DNA of 39,010 nt from Kofleriaceae bacterium (GTDB lineage: Bacteria; Myxococcota_A; Polyangia; Haliangiales; Haliangiaceae), in the NCBI GenBank assembly GCA_024762925.1, contig JANTGM010000053.1, positions 1 to 39,010 of the forward strand, in the 5' to 3' direction. A program made the translations under genes and the position numbers. This document shows, piece after piece, positions 25,628 to 34,654 of this stretch. Every line of letters starts with the position of its first letter. Position 1 is the first letter of the stretch. The notes beneath the pieces are model-generated. The model had not been told where the DNA came from and searched no databases. It saw only the letters and a list, made by a program, of their open reading frames with translations.

Positions 25628-26722
25628 ATGAGTTCTCGAAAGCATGACGCCTCCAATGACCGACGATGGAATCGACAGGTCAAGAGGGAGTCGGAGATTG
25701 TCTTGCTCTGCAACCCACGCGCTGGCGGACGATGGAAGGAACTTGCTCGCATCTTTGATTCCGACGAGGCACAACACGCGCGCCGCATCGTCACCGACTC
25801 AGTTGAGGACATTGCCCCCGCGGTGCAAGGCCTGGGCGAAGATGCACGCCTCATCTGCGTGTACGGCGGCGATGGGACCATTCAACGCATCCTGGACCAC
25901 ATGTTTGCTCACGGCAATCTAAACGAGGATACCGTCTTGGCGCTGCTCGGTGGTGGCACGATGAATGTCACCTCTCGGTGGTTGGGCTTTGGCTCATCAC
26001 CGGGAAACAACTTTCGCTATGTCGTTAGCAGCTTTCGCTCGGGCGACCTCCTGCTCAAACAAGTGCCTCTCATGCAAGTTCGAGTTGGAGACAGGCTTCA
26101 CCACGGCTTCACATTTGGAATTGGCCCAATTGTTCGAATTCTCGACGCCTACGAGCACGGCAAAAAGGGGAAACCTGCAGCACTCAAGTTGGGTGCTCAG
26201 TGTGTTGCCGGAGCATTCTTCGGCATTGGGTCCCAGGACATGTTTGAGCAGATGGAAGCTAAGGTCACCTTAGATGACGAGGTGCTTCCCTTCGGAAAGT
26301 TCGCAACCATCTTCTCCAACGTGACCGGGCAAATCAATCCAGGGGTAGAGCCCTTCACTTCTGACCGCACACGCGACAGCTTTCACACAGCCGTCTATGC
26401 CGTGACTGCTCGCGAGTTTGCGCTGAACCTACCCTTTATTGTGCGGGGCCTCCTGCCTGTTGATGTGAGCGGCATGCTCAAGAAGTGGAGCAAAGGTCGT
26501 ATCTCCGAACCGGTGGACACCGACGCACGCTACGTGAACCGTCCGGCCTCACGGCTTCTCATCGAAACCGATGAGCCGATCTACACAGTGGATGGGGAAA
26601 TCCTCCAAAAGCCCGATGGTCCGATCGAAGTCACGATTGGCCCAACGCTGAAACTTGCCGTGGGGCCGCAGGCCAGCTTGGGACAAACGCTACAGGCCGC
26701 AAAGAGTGCCATTCGAGGCTAA
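25628..26722 (+). CDS. diacylglycerol kinase family protein
   Basis: A 364-aa cytosolic lipid-kinase-fold protein (YegS/DgkB/sphingosine-kinase superfamily) that transfers phosphate from ATP to a lipid such as diacylglycerol. Motifs are CNPRAGG (28-34), the nucleotide-binding CVYGGDGTIQRIL (GGDGT, 80-84) and the GGGTMNVTSRWLG turn (108-120). The C-terminal beta-sandwich has YTVDGEIL, the usual D-G-E metal/substrate region. ATG 25628 is preferred over an earlier start 16 codons upstream. It lies 175 bp after the pectate-lyase-like gene and converges with the desaturase gene (12 bp apart). Confidence 0.88.
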   Translation: MSSRKHDASNDRRWNRQVKRESEIVLLCNPRAGGRWKELARIFDSDEAQHARRIVTDSVEDIAPAVQGLGEDARLICVYGGDGTIQRILDHMFAHGNLNEDTVLALLGGGTMNVTSRWLGFGSSPGNNFRYVVSSFRSGDLLLKQVPLMQVRVGDRLHHGFTFGIGPIVRILDAYEHGKKGKPAALKLGAQCVAGAFFGIGSQDMFEQMEAKVTLDDEVLPFGKFATIFSNVTGQINPGVEPFTSDRTRDSFHTAVYAVTAREFALNLPFIVRGLLPVDVSGMLKKWSKGRISEPVDTDARYVNRPASRLLIETDEPIYTVDGEILQKPDGPIEVTIGPTLKLAVGPQASLGQTLQAAKSAIRG

Positions 26723-26734
26723 GTAAGAAAAGTT

Positions 26735-27580
26735 CTAAGATGCGTGTTTGAGTTCCGGAACGTCTTCGACGACGGGTTCCACAACCTTGTCATCCGGGAG
26801 GAAGGCATCAAACGTCGACTTGACCATAAGCTCGGCCGGGATGCGATCTTTGATCTCTTCATGGAGAGCTGGCAACTTGGACCAATGCAAGCCCTGCTTG
26901 TAGTGATGAGCTGTGTGGTACCCCAAGTTGCCTGTGAGCCGGTTAAACCACTTGTTCATAATGTTGTAGCTCGCAGACATGTGATCATCTGAGTCGAGCC
27001 CAGCGTGATGATCGTAGGTAACCCAGGAGGTGTACATAACAGTGCAAACCATGGGCAGTGCAAATACAAAGACTCCAGCCCACGGCTTGTAGATGACGCT
27101 GGCCACAACCAGCGCCCAGGTGAGAGCGCTGAAAATCACGAAAACGCGCTGGTGTTTTGGATAGCGCTTGCCAACCTGAAACGCGCGATAGTAGGCAGTA
27201 AGAGTTACACTTAGCGTGTATTCGATAACGCCCATCTTCTTGCCGCTCTTACGACGCCAACGACTCTCATCCTTGGTTTGGTCACGATAGTTCACGTGAT
27301 GCCCAAGGTTGTGATGCAAGACCCAAAGGTTGGTCGTCATGCCTGTGTGCATCCCATAGGACACCTCGAGCAGCCGATTGAGCACTGGCGAACGAAAGGT
27401 CATGCAGTGCTGATGATGATGGTTCCAAGGAGCAATCAGGCCCTTCGGAATGAACATGAGAATCCAGTAGACCGCAAACATCCACACGCTGCTAAGCGCA
27501 AAATAGACCAGTACATCGAGGGCTGTCAGAGACAGGGCGATTGCGACAATCTTCTTATCTTCCCGATGGCGAAACAGCAT
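26735..27580 (-). CDS. membrane fatty-acid desaturase
   Basis: A 281-aa integral membrane di-iron desaturase. The histidine boxes are WNHHHQHCM (His54-56, His58), LHHNLGHHVNY (His89-90, His94-95) and YHTAHHYKQGLHW (His222, His225-226, His232), with His191-192 as a further candidate ligand. Hydrophobic segments lie at about 11-50, 145-163 and 168-185. It would introduce a double bond into an acyl chain, using oxygen and an electron donor encoded elsewhere. It follows the secreted protein gene on the same strand after a 91-bp gap. The start ATG has no clear ribosome-binding site. Confidence 0.9.
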   Translation of the reverse strand: MLFRHREDKKIVAIALSLTALDVLVYFALSSVWMFAVYWILMFIPKGLIAPWNHHHQHCMTFRSPVLNRLLEVSYGMHTGMTTNLWVLHHNLGHHVNYRDQTKDESRWRRKSGKKMGVIEYTLSVTLTAYYRAFQVGKRYPKHQRVFVIFSALTWALVVASVIYKPWAGVFVFALPMVCTVMYTSWVTYDHHAGLDSDDHMSASYNIMNKWFNRLTGNLGYHTAHHYKQGLHWSKLPALHEEIKDRIPAELMVKSTFDAFLPDDKVVEPVVEDVPELKHAS

Positions 27581-27671
27581 GGCTTGCGCCCAGCTTAGTG
27601 CAGCACCCGAAGGCCGGCAACGCTCAGGACGGCCTGTGACACGACTATGACAAGAGCGCCAACCCCCTGGA

Positions 27672-29111
27672 TTACTTGAAAATCATACCGATGACGTGCT
27701 GGCAGCCCTTGGTTACCAACGCCGCAGCAGGGTGTGGGACTCGCTCGTAGACGCCAGTCACCATGTCGCTGCGGTAGACGATGCCCGCCCAGCCGTACTT
27801 TGCGTAGCGCTCGCGGAGACCGGCAAAATCACGCCAATCCAAGTTTGGCTGCGTCGTCACACCGTCCCACATCGTTGGGCGCGGCTCCCCTTCAGGTACC
27901 ACAAGCGATCCAACATAGTCAGCCTGTGAGTAGACCTTCTCGATTTGCTTTGCCATTCGAGTCACATCGGCTTTGGAAACCACGCCATTGGAGGTGGCCT
28001 GATAGAACTGCACAGTCACTCGAACGGGGAATCGATCATCGCGCTCGATGGTGAGATCATCGAGTTCCGTGAAGGGCCCCATCGTTGGACCGTGTCCCAG
28101 AACCGCTTCATCAATGTTCGAGGCTGCTTCCCCTTTCGGCGGAGCCAGGTCGGGAGCCACCATCGTAGAGTTAATCGCCCCGCCGTAGCCTTTGTCGGCG
28201 CCACCGAGAACTCCGAGTCCACCTCGGGTTCCCGGCTTCTGTTTGAGAGGCACCTGAATCATCATGAGCAAGTTGGCGTCCTTGCCAAGGCTATCGGCGC
28301 TCTCACCATTCATCGTCACGCCGCTGCTCTTTACATCCTTGAGTCGCTCGGCGGTCAAGGGTGCCCGTTGTCCATCCTTGTTGAAGTAGAGCCGCTGTCC
28401 CCAACTGCGTCCTCCGCCAACCGTGTCACGGCTGTTGTCAACAACGCTCATACTCGTGCCTTGTCGCGTCACCAAGATCGTGAGTACAGCCGGGTTCTTT
28501 GCATGGCTTTGGTAGTTGAAGATCACGGGCCAAAAGCGCGTCTTGCCGCCTTCGCGTATCGGCAAGAATGCCGACTGTGCGGAGACCAAGACCTTCTCAT
28601 CGCGTTTTGCCAAGAGGCTATTGCCCTTAATTTTGCCTTTGTTTGGAAGGCTCATGAAGCTGAGCGGATCACCAAGGAGCTCTCGCAAAGAGATGCTCCG
28701 CGAACTGCGGCCCTCTTTCTCATTGCCAACCCGCACATAGAACTTGTCAATATCGATGTCACCCGTCTTGTCAGTAAAATTCGGATATCGAATCACCGGC
28801 ATTAGGCGCGTCTCTTTTTTGGAGTCCTTGTTCTCGATTTCCACCTCGATGGTGACATCACTAATGTTCGGCCCTACGCTGCTCCCAAGATAGCGCCCTG
28901 TGTCTTCCCACATAACATTGAGAATCTGTAGCCCCTCTTTGGTCACGAGCGTTCGAGCCGACATGTTGCTCACCATGCCAGCCACCGAATTGACAACCGT
29001 GCGATGGCTCTTTGGCGCCGCCTCGGCGCGTTGAGGAGCAGCGAGACTTCCCGCAGCAATGGCGGGCGCGAGAAGAAGGGCGAGAGTAGTGCGGAGCTTG
29101 GGGATCTTCAT
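27672..29111 (-). CDS. large secreted protein of unknown function
   Basis: A 479-aa protein with a strong signal peptide (MKIPKLRTTLALLLAPAIAA, cleavage near AEA|AP) and an AGAGG-type ribosome-binding site just before the ATG. No domain is recognised. The mature protein is beta-rich, with Gly/Ser-rich loops, a Gly-rich central stretch (GGLGVLGGADKGYGG) and a C-terminal region rich in aromatic residues (ERYAKYGWAGIVYRSD). Only one Cys occurs in the mature part, near the C terminus. Likely periplasmic or extracellular. It diverges from the cytolysin-like gene across 235 bp, where promoters for both should lie. Confidence 0.7.
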   Translation of the reverse strand: MKIPKLRTTLALLLAPAIAAGSLAAPQRAEAAPKSHRTVVNSVAGMVSNMSARTLVTKEGLQILNVMWEDTGRYLGSSVGPNISDVTIEVEIENKDSKKETRLMPVIRYPNFTDKTGDIDIDKFYVRVGNEKEGRSSRSISLRELLGDPLSFMSLPNKGKIKGNSLLAKRDEKVLVSAQSAFLPIREGGKTRFWPVIFNYQSHAKNPAVLTILVTRQGTSMSVVDNSRDTVGGGRSWGQRLYFNKDGQRAPLTAERLKDVKSSGVTMNGESADSLGKDANLLMMIQVPLKQKPGTRGGLGVLGGADKGYGGAINSTMVAPDLAPPKGEAASNIDEAVLGHGPTMGPFTELDDLTIERDDRFPVRVTVQFYQATSNGVVSKADVTRMAKQIEKVYSQADYVGSLVVPEGEPRPTMWDGVTTQPNLDWRDFAGLRERYAKYGWAGIVYRSDMVTGVYERVPHPAAALVTKGCQHVIGMIFK

Positions 29112-29346
29112 GGTCCTCTTTCAACGCCTAGCGCGCATCTTTGGTTTAGCGACAGGCTCTTTTCTTTCCCCAAAGCGGCCACTTGAGAAGCCACCGCCCA
29201 ATCCGCTACGCACACGGGAGTTTGCAGGCAGCTCGTGTGGCAGAGAAACTTGGTTCTGGCCATCGTCCAACGCCCTGGAATGCATTAGCGCCCGTGATTG
29301 CCACAGCAGTTTCAATGATGGCTCGCAAGTTGCTCAAAGGTTGGGC

Positions 29347-30903
29347 ATGTCCTTGCCCTCTTCGCATAGAACGTCTTTCTACTCCCTGGCACCGATCGCT
29401 GTTGGTGCACTCATGTTCAGTGCTGCATGTAGCAGCGGAACGCTCGAAGGCGGTATCGACCACAAGACGCTCATTGATGACTATGTGCGCAACATAGCGC
29501 CGCTGGGTATCGCCGAGGCAAGTGTCGCCGAAGGAAGCCCATCAACCGAGCGAGAACAAGGTGACTTCTCGTGTACAACCACCAACCTGGTTGAGACGCG
29601 ACACTACGATCGCCTTGTTGCGTATTCGGCGAACTCCGACAGCCTTTGGCCGGGCGCCATCGTTGGTGGCAAGTCCCTCGAGACAGGACAACTCACCCAA
29701 CTGCCATTCGATCGCGCACCCATGGGCATTTCCGTGTCGCTAAGCAACCTTGTTGGCAGCAAATCAGCGCTCATCGAGAAGCCAAAGCTCTCGAGCTACC
29801 GTGATTCTCTTGCAGGCATTTTGAATAGCCAACTTCATGGTGCGACACCAGCGAATATTTACGCAGATGTCGAAGAAGTTCACTCTCTGGAACAGCTGAG
29901 CCTAGCGATGGGCGTTGAGGTCACCTTTCTTACGGGAGGTCTTGCAACCATCGGTGCAAGCTTCAACTTTGATAACGAAGAGGTCCGCAGCCGCTACGTC
30001 GTCAAGTTCACTCAGTCGTATTACACGGTTGACGTCGACCAGCCCGGGTCCCCTAGTGCTTTTCTTAGTGAGGGCGTCACCATCGATACAGTCTCCGATA
30101 CGATTCGCAGCGACGATCCTCCGATGTACGTTTCCTCTGTCACGTACGGTCGAACAATTCTCTTCACCTTCGAGTCTGAGTACTCCGCCACTGAGCTTGG
30201 TGCAGCGCTCGACTTCGCCTACCGTGGTGGTGTGGACGTGAGTGGCAACGTCTCGGTGAGCTATAAGGAAGTGCTCTCTCGATCGAAGATCAACGCCTAC
30301 ATTCTTGGTGGTTCCGGTGGTGAGGCGGCACAAGCGATCAATAGCTTCGACGCACTCATGGAATTCATCCACTCCGGTGGCGATTACTCGAACGAAAGCC
30401 CAGGCAGTCCCATCGCCTACAAGCTCAACTACATGCGCGACAACGAGCCTGCCAAGATTGCGCTCACGGAAGATTTCGATGTTCGCGAATGCTCGCGAGT
30501 CACGCAGAAAGTCCTAGTGACGCTGTCAAGCTTCGAAGTCGAAGAGGCGGCCGACCAAGGAGACAACATTGAGATCTTTGGAACAGTGAGCGCTAGCGCC
30601 AACAATGAAGGCATGCTCTTCGACCGGGCGTCTGAACACCACGTTAGCTTGTCTGAAGGCGAAACCTGGCCAACCAGCGGTTCCATCTCCGAGTTTGTCC
30701 TAGATGTCACTCCCAACGCTGGCGAAGTCATCACCTTAGAGGCCAACCTCTTTGACAAAGATGGCTTCCTCAATCCCGATGATAGCCTTGGCCATGAAAG
30801 CGTGAATGTGAGTTTTGAGACCGGTTGGCGCCGAGACATACCGATCTATCTGACAGGATCTGGATCGAAAGTGAAGGTCAACCTTCACCTGCAACCAATC
30901 TAG
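29347..30903 (+). CDS. cholesterol-dependent-cytolysin-like lipoprotein
   Basis: A 518-aa protein with signal peptide and lipobox (FSAAC, Cys28). The thiol-activated cytolysin core is recognisable: LWPGAIVGGKSLETGQLTQL (100-119), ISVSLSNLVGS, SQLHGATPANIYADVEEVHS, MGVEV...FNFDNEEVRSRYVVKF...YYTVDVDQP, and the hallmark YILGGSGGEAAQAINSFDAL with SPGSPIAYKLNYMRDN (318-366). The C-terminal ~130 residues replace or strongly modify domain 4: no Trp-rich undecapeptide (ECTGLAWEWWR in classical toxins) is seen. A cholesterol-specific action is therefore doubtful; it resembles the CDC-like proteins of Gram-negative bacteria. AAGG lies 7 nt before ATG 29347. An earlier ATG at 29059 overlaps the opposite gene and is rejected. 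Confidence 0.88.
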   Translation: MSLPSSHRTSFYSLAPIAVGALMFSAACSSGTLEGGIDHKTLIDDYVRNIAPLGIAEASVAEGSPSTEREQGDFSCTTTNLVETRHYDRLVAYSANSDSLWPGAIVGGKSLETGQLTQLPFDRAPMGISVSLSNLVGSKSALIEKPKLSSYRDSLAGILNSQLHGATPANIYADVEEVHSLEQLSLAMGVEVTFLTGGLATIGASFNFDNEEVRSRYVVKFTQSYYTVDVDQPGSPSAFLSEGVTIDTVSDTIRSDDPPMYVSSVTYGRTILFTFESEYSATELGAALDFAYRGGVDVSGNVSVSYKEVLSRSKINAYILGGSGGEAAQAINSFDALMEFIHSGGDYSNESPGSPIAYKLNYMRDNEPAKIALTEDFDVRECSRVTQKVLVTLSSFEVEEAADQGDNIEIFGTVSASANNEGMLFDRASEHHVSLSEGETWPTSGSISEFVLDVTPNAGEVITLEANLFDKDGFLNPDDSLGHESVNVSFETGWRRDIPIYLTGSGSKVKVNLHLQPI

Positions 30904-31017
30904 ATCATAAAGCAATTGCACCTCCCAGCCAAAGCCGGCACGAAGTCACTGCTGACCCAGGCCTAAAGATCCAACGTCTCGATCCGTTACTCATAGTGAA
31001 GGAGCAGGAGAAGAACG

Positions 31018-31608
31018 ATGAAGATTGCCGGAGTCACGCAAGACTACCTACGCATGGTGGACTCGACGTCTGTGAAACCAGTAACCGCGGTGAACAGCAG
31101 TGAGAGTGTCCTCGATCCCTTACACCGCCCAATCGAACACACACCAGTGGAAGCAGTTGCGCACACGGATGAAGATGGTGGAGTGCGGCAGAAGCCGGCT
31201 GGCAACGACGTAGTCGAACTCAGTCCTGAAGCGAAAGGTTCGATTAGCCAAGCGAGAATCGAAGACATGATGCGCGAGAAGCTCGCCGAAGCCCTCGAAG
31301 CAGAAGGCATTGATCTCAGCGACCACCAAGGCCTCGACTACTCCCCCGATGCGGTATCCCATCGCATCGTTGACTTCAGCATTAGTCTCTACGGAGTCTT
31401 TCGAGAACAACACGCATCGCTCTCGGAGAGTGACGCAATGGCAAAATTTGAGAAGACCATTCGAACTGCCGTGGGTACAGGCTTTGACGATGCGTTGAAG
31501 ACCTTGGAGAAGGTTGGACTGCCAGATGAAGCCCTTGAAACGGCTCATGAGACCAAGGCCCTGGTCGACAAGCGTTTTGACGACTTCTTCGCTAAGAGCT
31601 CGCGCTAG
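31018..31608 (+). CDS. DUF5610-like protein
   Basis: A 196-aa soluble protein with no signal peptide. The N-terminal 70 residues are low-complexity and probably disordered; the C-terminal ~120 residues are helical: REKLAEALEAEGIDLSDHQG, the YSPDAVSHRIVDFSISLY helix, a central FEKTIRTAVGTGFDDALKTL and KALVDKRFDDFFAK. This order resembles DUF5610, a domain without a firmly established role; the assignment is from memory of the pattern and is moderate. A strong GGAG-type ribosome-binding site precedes the ATG. It lies 114 bp after the cytolysin-like gene and 40 bp before the next lipoprotein gene. Confidence 0.7.
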   Translation: MKIAGVTQDYLRMVDSTSVKPVTAVNSSESVLDPLHRPIEHTPVEAVAHTDEDGGVRQKPAGNDVVELSPEAKGSISQARIEDMMREKLAEALEAEGIDLSDHQGLDYSPDAVSHRIVDFSISLYGVFREQHASLSESDAMAKFEKTIRTAVGTGFDDALKTLEKVGLPDEALETAHETKALVDKRFDDFFAKSSR

Positions 31609-31648
31609 GCCGCTAGCGAAGCGCCAACGCACGTGATACCTCTGGTGG

Positions 31649-33730
31649 GTGCGTAGCCCTGCCCTTCTCTTGCTTTGGTCCCTTGCTCTTGCATGCGGCG
31701 GAGGAACTCCTGCTGGCAAAGGGCCAAAAATCGGGCGTGCCCAGAGCGTTCACAGCGCACCCGTTGCTGAGTTACCTATCGAGTTTCGTGGGCAGGTGCC
31801 CGTTCTTCAGAACTCGTCGGTGCTGGGGATGCTTCCAGACACAACCATGGCTGCCGTTGTTGGCAAGAGCCTGCGTCACCTGGCAAACACAATCGAATTC
31901 GCCGAGATCCTAAGAGAATACTCAGAGTTTTTCTCATCAGCAAACGTTGCCCTCAGTGCCCCCCAGGACGCGAAGCTACTAGAGCCCGCCACTTGGTCAA
32001 ACCTGGGGATTGATGTCGATGCGCCCTTTGGCATGGCCTTCCTCGTTAGGAAACGGGCGGTGGGATTGTTCTTTGCCCCGTTGACTGACAGCAAGGCCTT
32101 TCTGTCGAGCGTCCCCGTTGCAGCGCAAGCGGTGGGTCTTGGCACAGTTCATCAATCGAGCGTCGGAGAGCGTCACATATTTCGCTTCAAGAAGGACGAT
32201 GAAGTCGCCCTCTTGGTCAATGCAGGGAGTGTGGTGCTCATACTCGCTGATCGCTCTACTGACCTAGACGCTGTGCTGGCAGACTTGCTTGGCAGTTCTG
32301 GGCAGCAGACTCTTGCGCAAAGCGGACGTCTCGCTAAGAGTTTTACGGAATTTGACTACGGCGAAGATGTTGCTGGATTCGTTGCCTTTGATACCTTCGC
32401 AGCGCGAATTTCTGAAGATCGAAATCGAGATTCGGGTGACAACTATTGGCTCGGTCAACTCGACGAAATGGAGAAGCGCGTCGAGGCGGCGAAGTCGCAG
32501 GCCAAGCCGCAGAATGAGATTGACCAACTCGAAGAGAAGCTCGCAGACGTGTTAGAGGAGTACAACGCTTTCGCACTACGAGAATCGGCAGAGGCACACT
32601 TCACCGACAACATTCTTGGTGATTTGGGCACCGTCGTCTTTGGTCTGGACTTTGGCGGTCCTTCTACTGGGGTTCGTGCACGAATCACAGCCACTCCAGG
32701 CTCACTAGCCGACCGCCTATTTCTCTCTGGTGGCGGTCCACTGCGTTCGCCCAAGCATCTTGTGGAAGAGCCGATGTGGATGTTGGCCGGCCACGTTGAT
32801 CGCGTGGCGGCTCTTGAGGTCTTTAAGACCCTTCTCAACATGGAAGGCGAGACAGTACCAGGACTCACGAGCGAAGTTAGAAACGAGCTACAGATTGACC
32901 TAAGTGCGTGGCTAGGCCAGGTGGGTGGTGAGGTCGCAGGGGCATTGACGCTCAATCGCGACATGCTTTTGTCTGCGAAAAACTCGTATGAAACTCTCAA
33001 TGCATTTGGAGTGCACATCATGGCTGAAATGCGCAACGAAGAGGCTGCACAGAAGCTCTTTGACAAGGCACTACAGTCTCCCGCTCTGCGTCGCTACGCT
33101 TCTGGCACCGGCAAGAACGCGGCACTCGAAATTGAAGGCTTCAACGCGCGCCCCATTCGAATTACGCTTGCCGACGGCTTCCTAGATGCCCGCAGCGTGG
33201 GCCCCAAACCAAGCACTCCAGCTTGGCGCGATCACGAAGCAAGCCAAGCAGGAAGCCCACAAACCCTTGCTCTGATGGCGTTTGACCCAATGCTCCTGCA
33301 ATGGCTGTGGTTCGCCGACCCGTACTACTACGACGAGCACCTTCCCCGAGCGAACAACACAGAGCCTAACGCGGCCGAGAAGGCCAGACTTGAAGCCCTG
33401 GCCAAGAAGGAGGAAGCATTGCGGCGCAAGCGGACGGTTATCCGCAACACACGATTTGTTGCAACGAGCAAAACCTTTGGCCGTCTCCTGGTGACGGCAC
33501 GCCGCGAGCCCTCTGGGAGCCTCGCGATCTTGGGTGCCTTGATTGGCACCGCCAGTAACTTCGGCAGAGGCATCCAAGCTGTGGCTGAGTCAATTGACTC
33601 GGCCCTAGTAGAGCAACGTACCGGCAAGCCTTCGGCGCTCAAGAACGTGGAAACGGAGCTGCGCAAGCTACAATCCGAGGAGACCCTAGATCGATGCGCA
33701 AACTCGATCGACCCCCTTTGCGGGCTCTAA
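31649..33730 (+). CDS. 693-aa lipoprotein of unknown function
   Basis: Starts at GTG 31649 and begins with a short signal peptide and lipobox (SPALLLLWSLALACGGG, lipid on Cys16). No family is recognised. The protein has repeated alpha/beta units resembling self-assessment domains (MLPDTTMAAVVGKSLRHLA, MAFLVRKRAVGLFFAPLTD, VALLVNAGSVVLILADRS). A charged coiled-coil at about 275-310 contains the segment EMEKRVEAAKSQAKPQNEID. A second Lys/Glu/Arg helix (EKARLEALAKKEEALRRKR) lies near residue 590. It is probably on the periplasmic face of a membrane. No conventional ribosome-binding site is seen before the GTG. Confidence 0.75.
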   Translation: MRSPALLLLWSLALACGGGTPAGKGPKIGRAQSVHSAPVAELPIEFRGQVPVLQNSSVLGMLPDTTMAAVVGKSLRHLANTIEFAEILREYSEFFSSANVALSAPQDAKLLEPATWSNLGIDVDAPFGMAFLVRKRAVGLFFAPLTDSKAFLSSVPVAAQAVGLGTVHQSSVGERHIFRFKKDDEVALLVNAGSVVLILADRSTDLDAVLADLLGSSGQQTLAQSGRLAKSFTEFDYGEDVAGFVAFDTFAARISEDRNRDSGDNYWLGQLDEMEKRVEAAKSQAKPQNEIDQLEEKLADVLEEYNAFALRESAEAHFTDNILGDLGTVVFGLDFGGPSTGVRARITATPGSLADRLFLSGGGPLRSPKHLVEEPMWMLAGHVDRVAALEVFKTLLNMEGETVPGLTSEVRNELQIDLSAWLGQVGGEVAGALTLNRDMLLSAKNSYETLNAFGVHIMAEMRNEEAAQKLFDKALQSPALRRYASGTGKNAALEIEGFNARPIRITLADGFLDARSVGPKPSTPAWRDHEASQAGSPQTLALMAFDPMLLQWLWFADPYYYDEHLPRANNTEPNAAEKARLEALAKKEEALRRKRTVIRNTRFVATSKTFGRLLVTARREPSGSLAILGALIGTASNFGRGIQAVAESIDSALVEQRTGKPSALKNVETELRKLQSEETLDRCANSIDPLCGL

Positions 33731-33760
33731 GAACTGTTACTAGCGTCGTCGCCCGATTGT

Positions 33761-34552
33761 CTAGCGAACCAGGCGTGAGAGACAATCACTTGCTCGACGC
33801 CAGTCCTGAGCAATCAGGGCTTCTCGGCTCTCGTCATTCGGAATCGCAGAATGAGCACCCGCTTCCAAGATATGTCGTACGGCAAGCACGCGGATCTCAG
33901 GAGGCAACTCGGCAAGGATGTCACACCACCAGAGCGTCGCATCCCGATTGCCAACCGTCGCAAGTCGAGCAATAGCCAGAGAGAGAGCTTGCGCATTCGA
34001 AAGGTTCAAAGTCTGATGCACAGCAAGCATCAACTCCACCTCCGACCAAGGAGCCAACGAGAGTCCCCACAAGAAGTGGCGCCGAAAACCCCGAGGCAGC
34101 GCGGCAAGCTCACTCCGGCGCTTCCAGTGCCATGTAGGGAGCTCTGCGTCTTCCGAGTTGCGAGGTATCGCATCACCTAGCTCCAACAGTATGCGGCGCT
34201 CCCCTTCAGCATTGCAAAGAAGCGGCCGCAGATCGAGCGACGCCCCTTCGAACTGCAGTTCACTCGTATCGGCTGGGACGAAGTCAGGATCAACAACTGT
34301 GCTCAACAGTGATCGCACGATTGCTCTTGCTGCCTTCTTGCTGAGGTTTGGGACTTTTCCGAGCGAGCGCCATGCGCGAATGTCGGCATCGCGCCATGGG
34401 CACATCTCATCGGGCACGCTAGAGAGCGGAACGAGGCGCTCTACGTACAGACTCTCCGAATTCGTCTGTTCGTTTTCGTCGAATGGCAGACGTTGACAGA
34501 GCAATGCCTTCAGCATCTCAGGTGTTCGAAAGACAGCGATTAGCACAGTCAT
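33761..34552 (-). CDS. 263-aa protein of unknown function
   Basis: A soluble protein with no signal peptide or membrane segment and many Trp, Arg and Leu residues. The second half looks helical and repeat-like (ELMLAVHQTLNLSNAQALSL, AIARLATVGNRDATLWWCD, EIRVLAVRHILEAGAHSAIP), which would fit HEAT-type helical repeats. The C terminus is basic. No family is recognised. It is divergent from the gene at 34655, with about 100 bp between the starts. Confidence 0.6.
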   Translation of the reverse strand: MTVLIAVFRTPEMLKALLCQRLPFDENEQTNSESLYVERLVPLSSVPDEMCPWRDADIRAWRSLGKVPNLSKKAARAIVRSLLSTVVDPDFVPADTSELQFEGASLDLRPLLCNAEGERRILLELGDAIPRNSEDAELPTWHWKRRSELAALPRGFRRHFLWGLSLAPWSEVELMLAVHQTLNLSNAQALSLAIARLATVGNRDATLWWCDILAELPPEIRVLAVRHILEAGAHSAIPNDESREALIAQDWRRASDCLSRLVR

Positions 34553-34571
34553 GTGCGCTCAGTAGCACACG

Positions 34572-34588
34572 TACATGAAAAACATGTA
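34572..34588. other. small palindrome between divergent genes
   Basis: TACATG-aaaaa-CATGTA, a 6-bp inverted repeat in the AT-rich gap between genes at 34552 (minus) and 34655 (plus). It could be an operator for both, but it is short and might occur by chance. Confidence 0.3.
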
Positions 34589-34654
34589 ACAATGCTCTCT
34601 TAATCCGCAGCGTCACCGAATTGAGTCGGTAGAACGTCGAGTACCGCACCAGTA

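Noticed and set aside
29059..29346. N-terminal extension of the cytolysin-like protein from ATG 29059
   Set aside because: It overlaps the 5' end of the opposite gene and would bury the signal peptide and lipobox starting at 29347.
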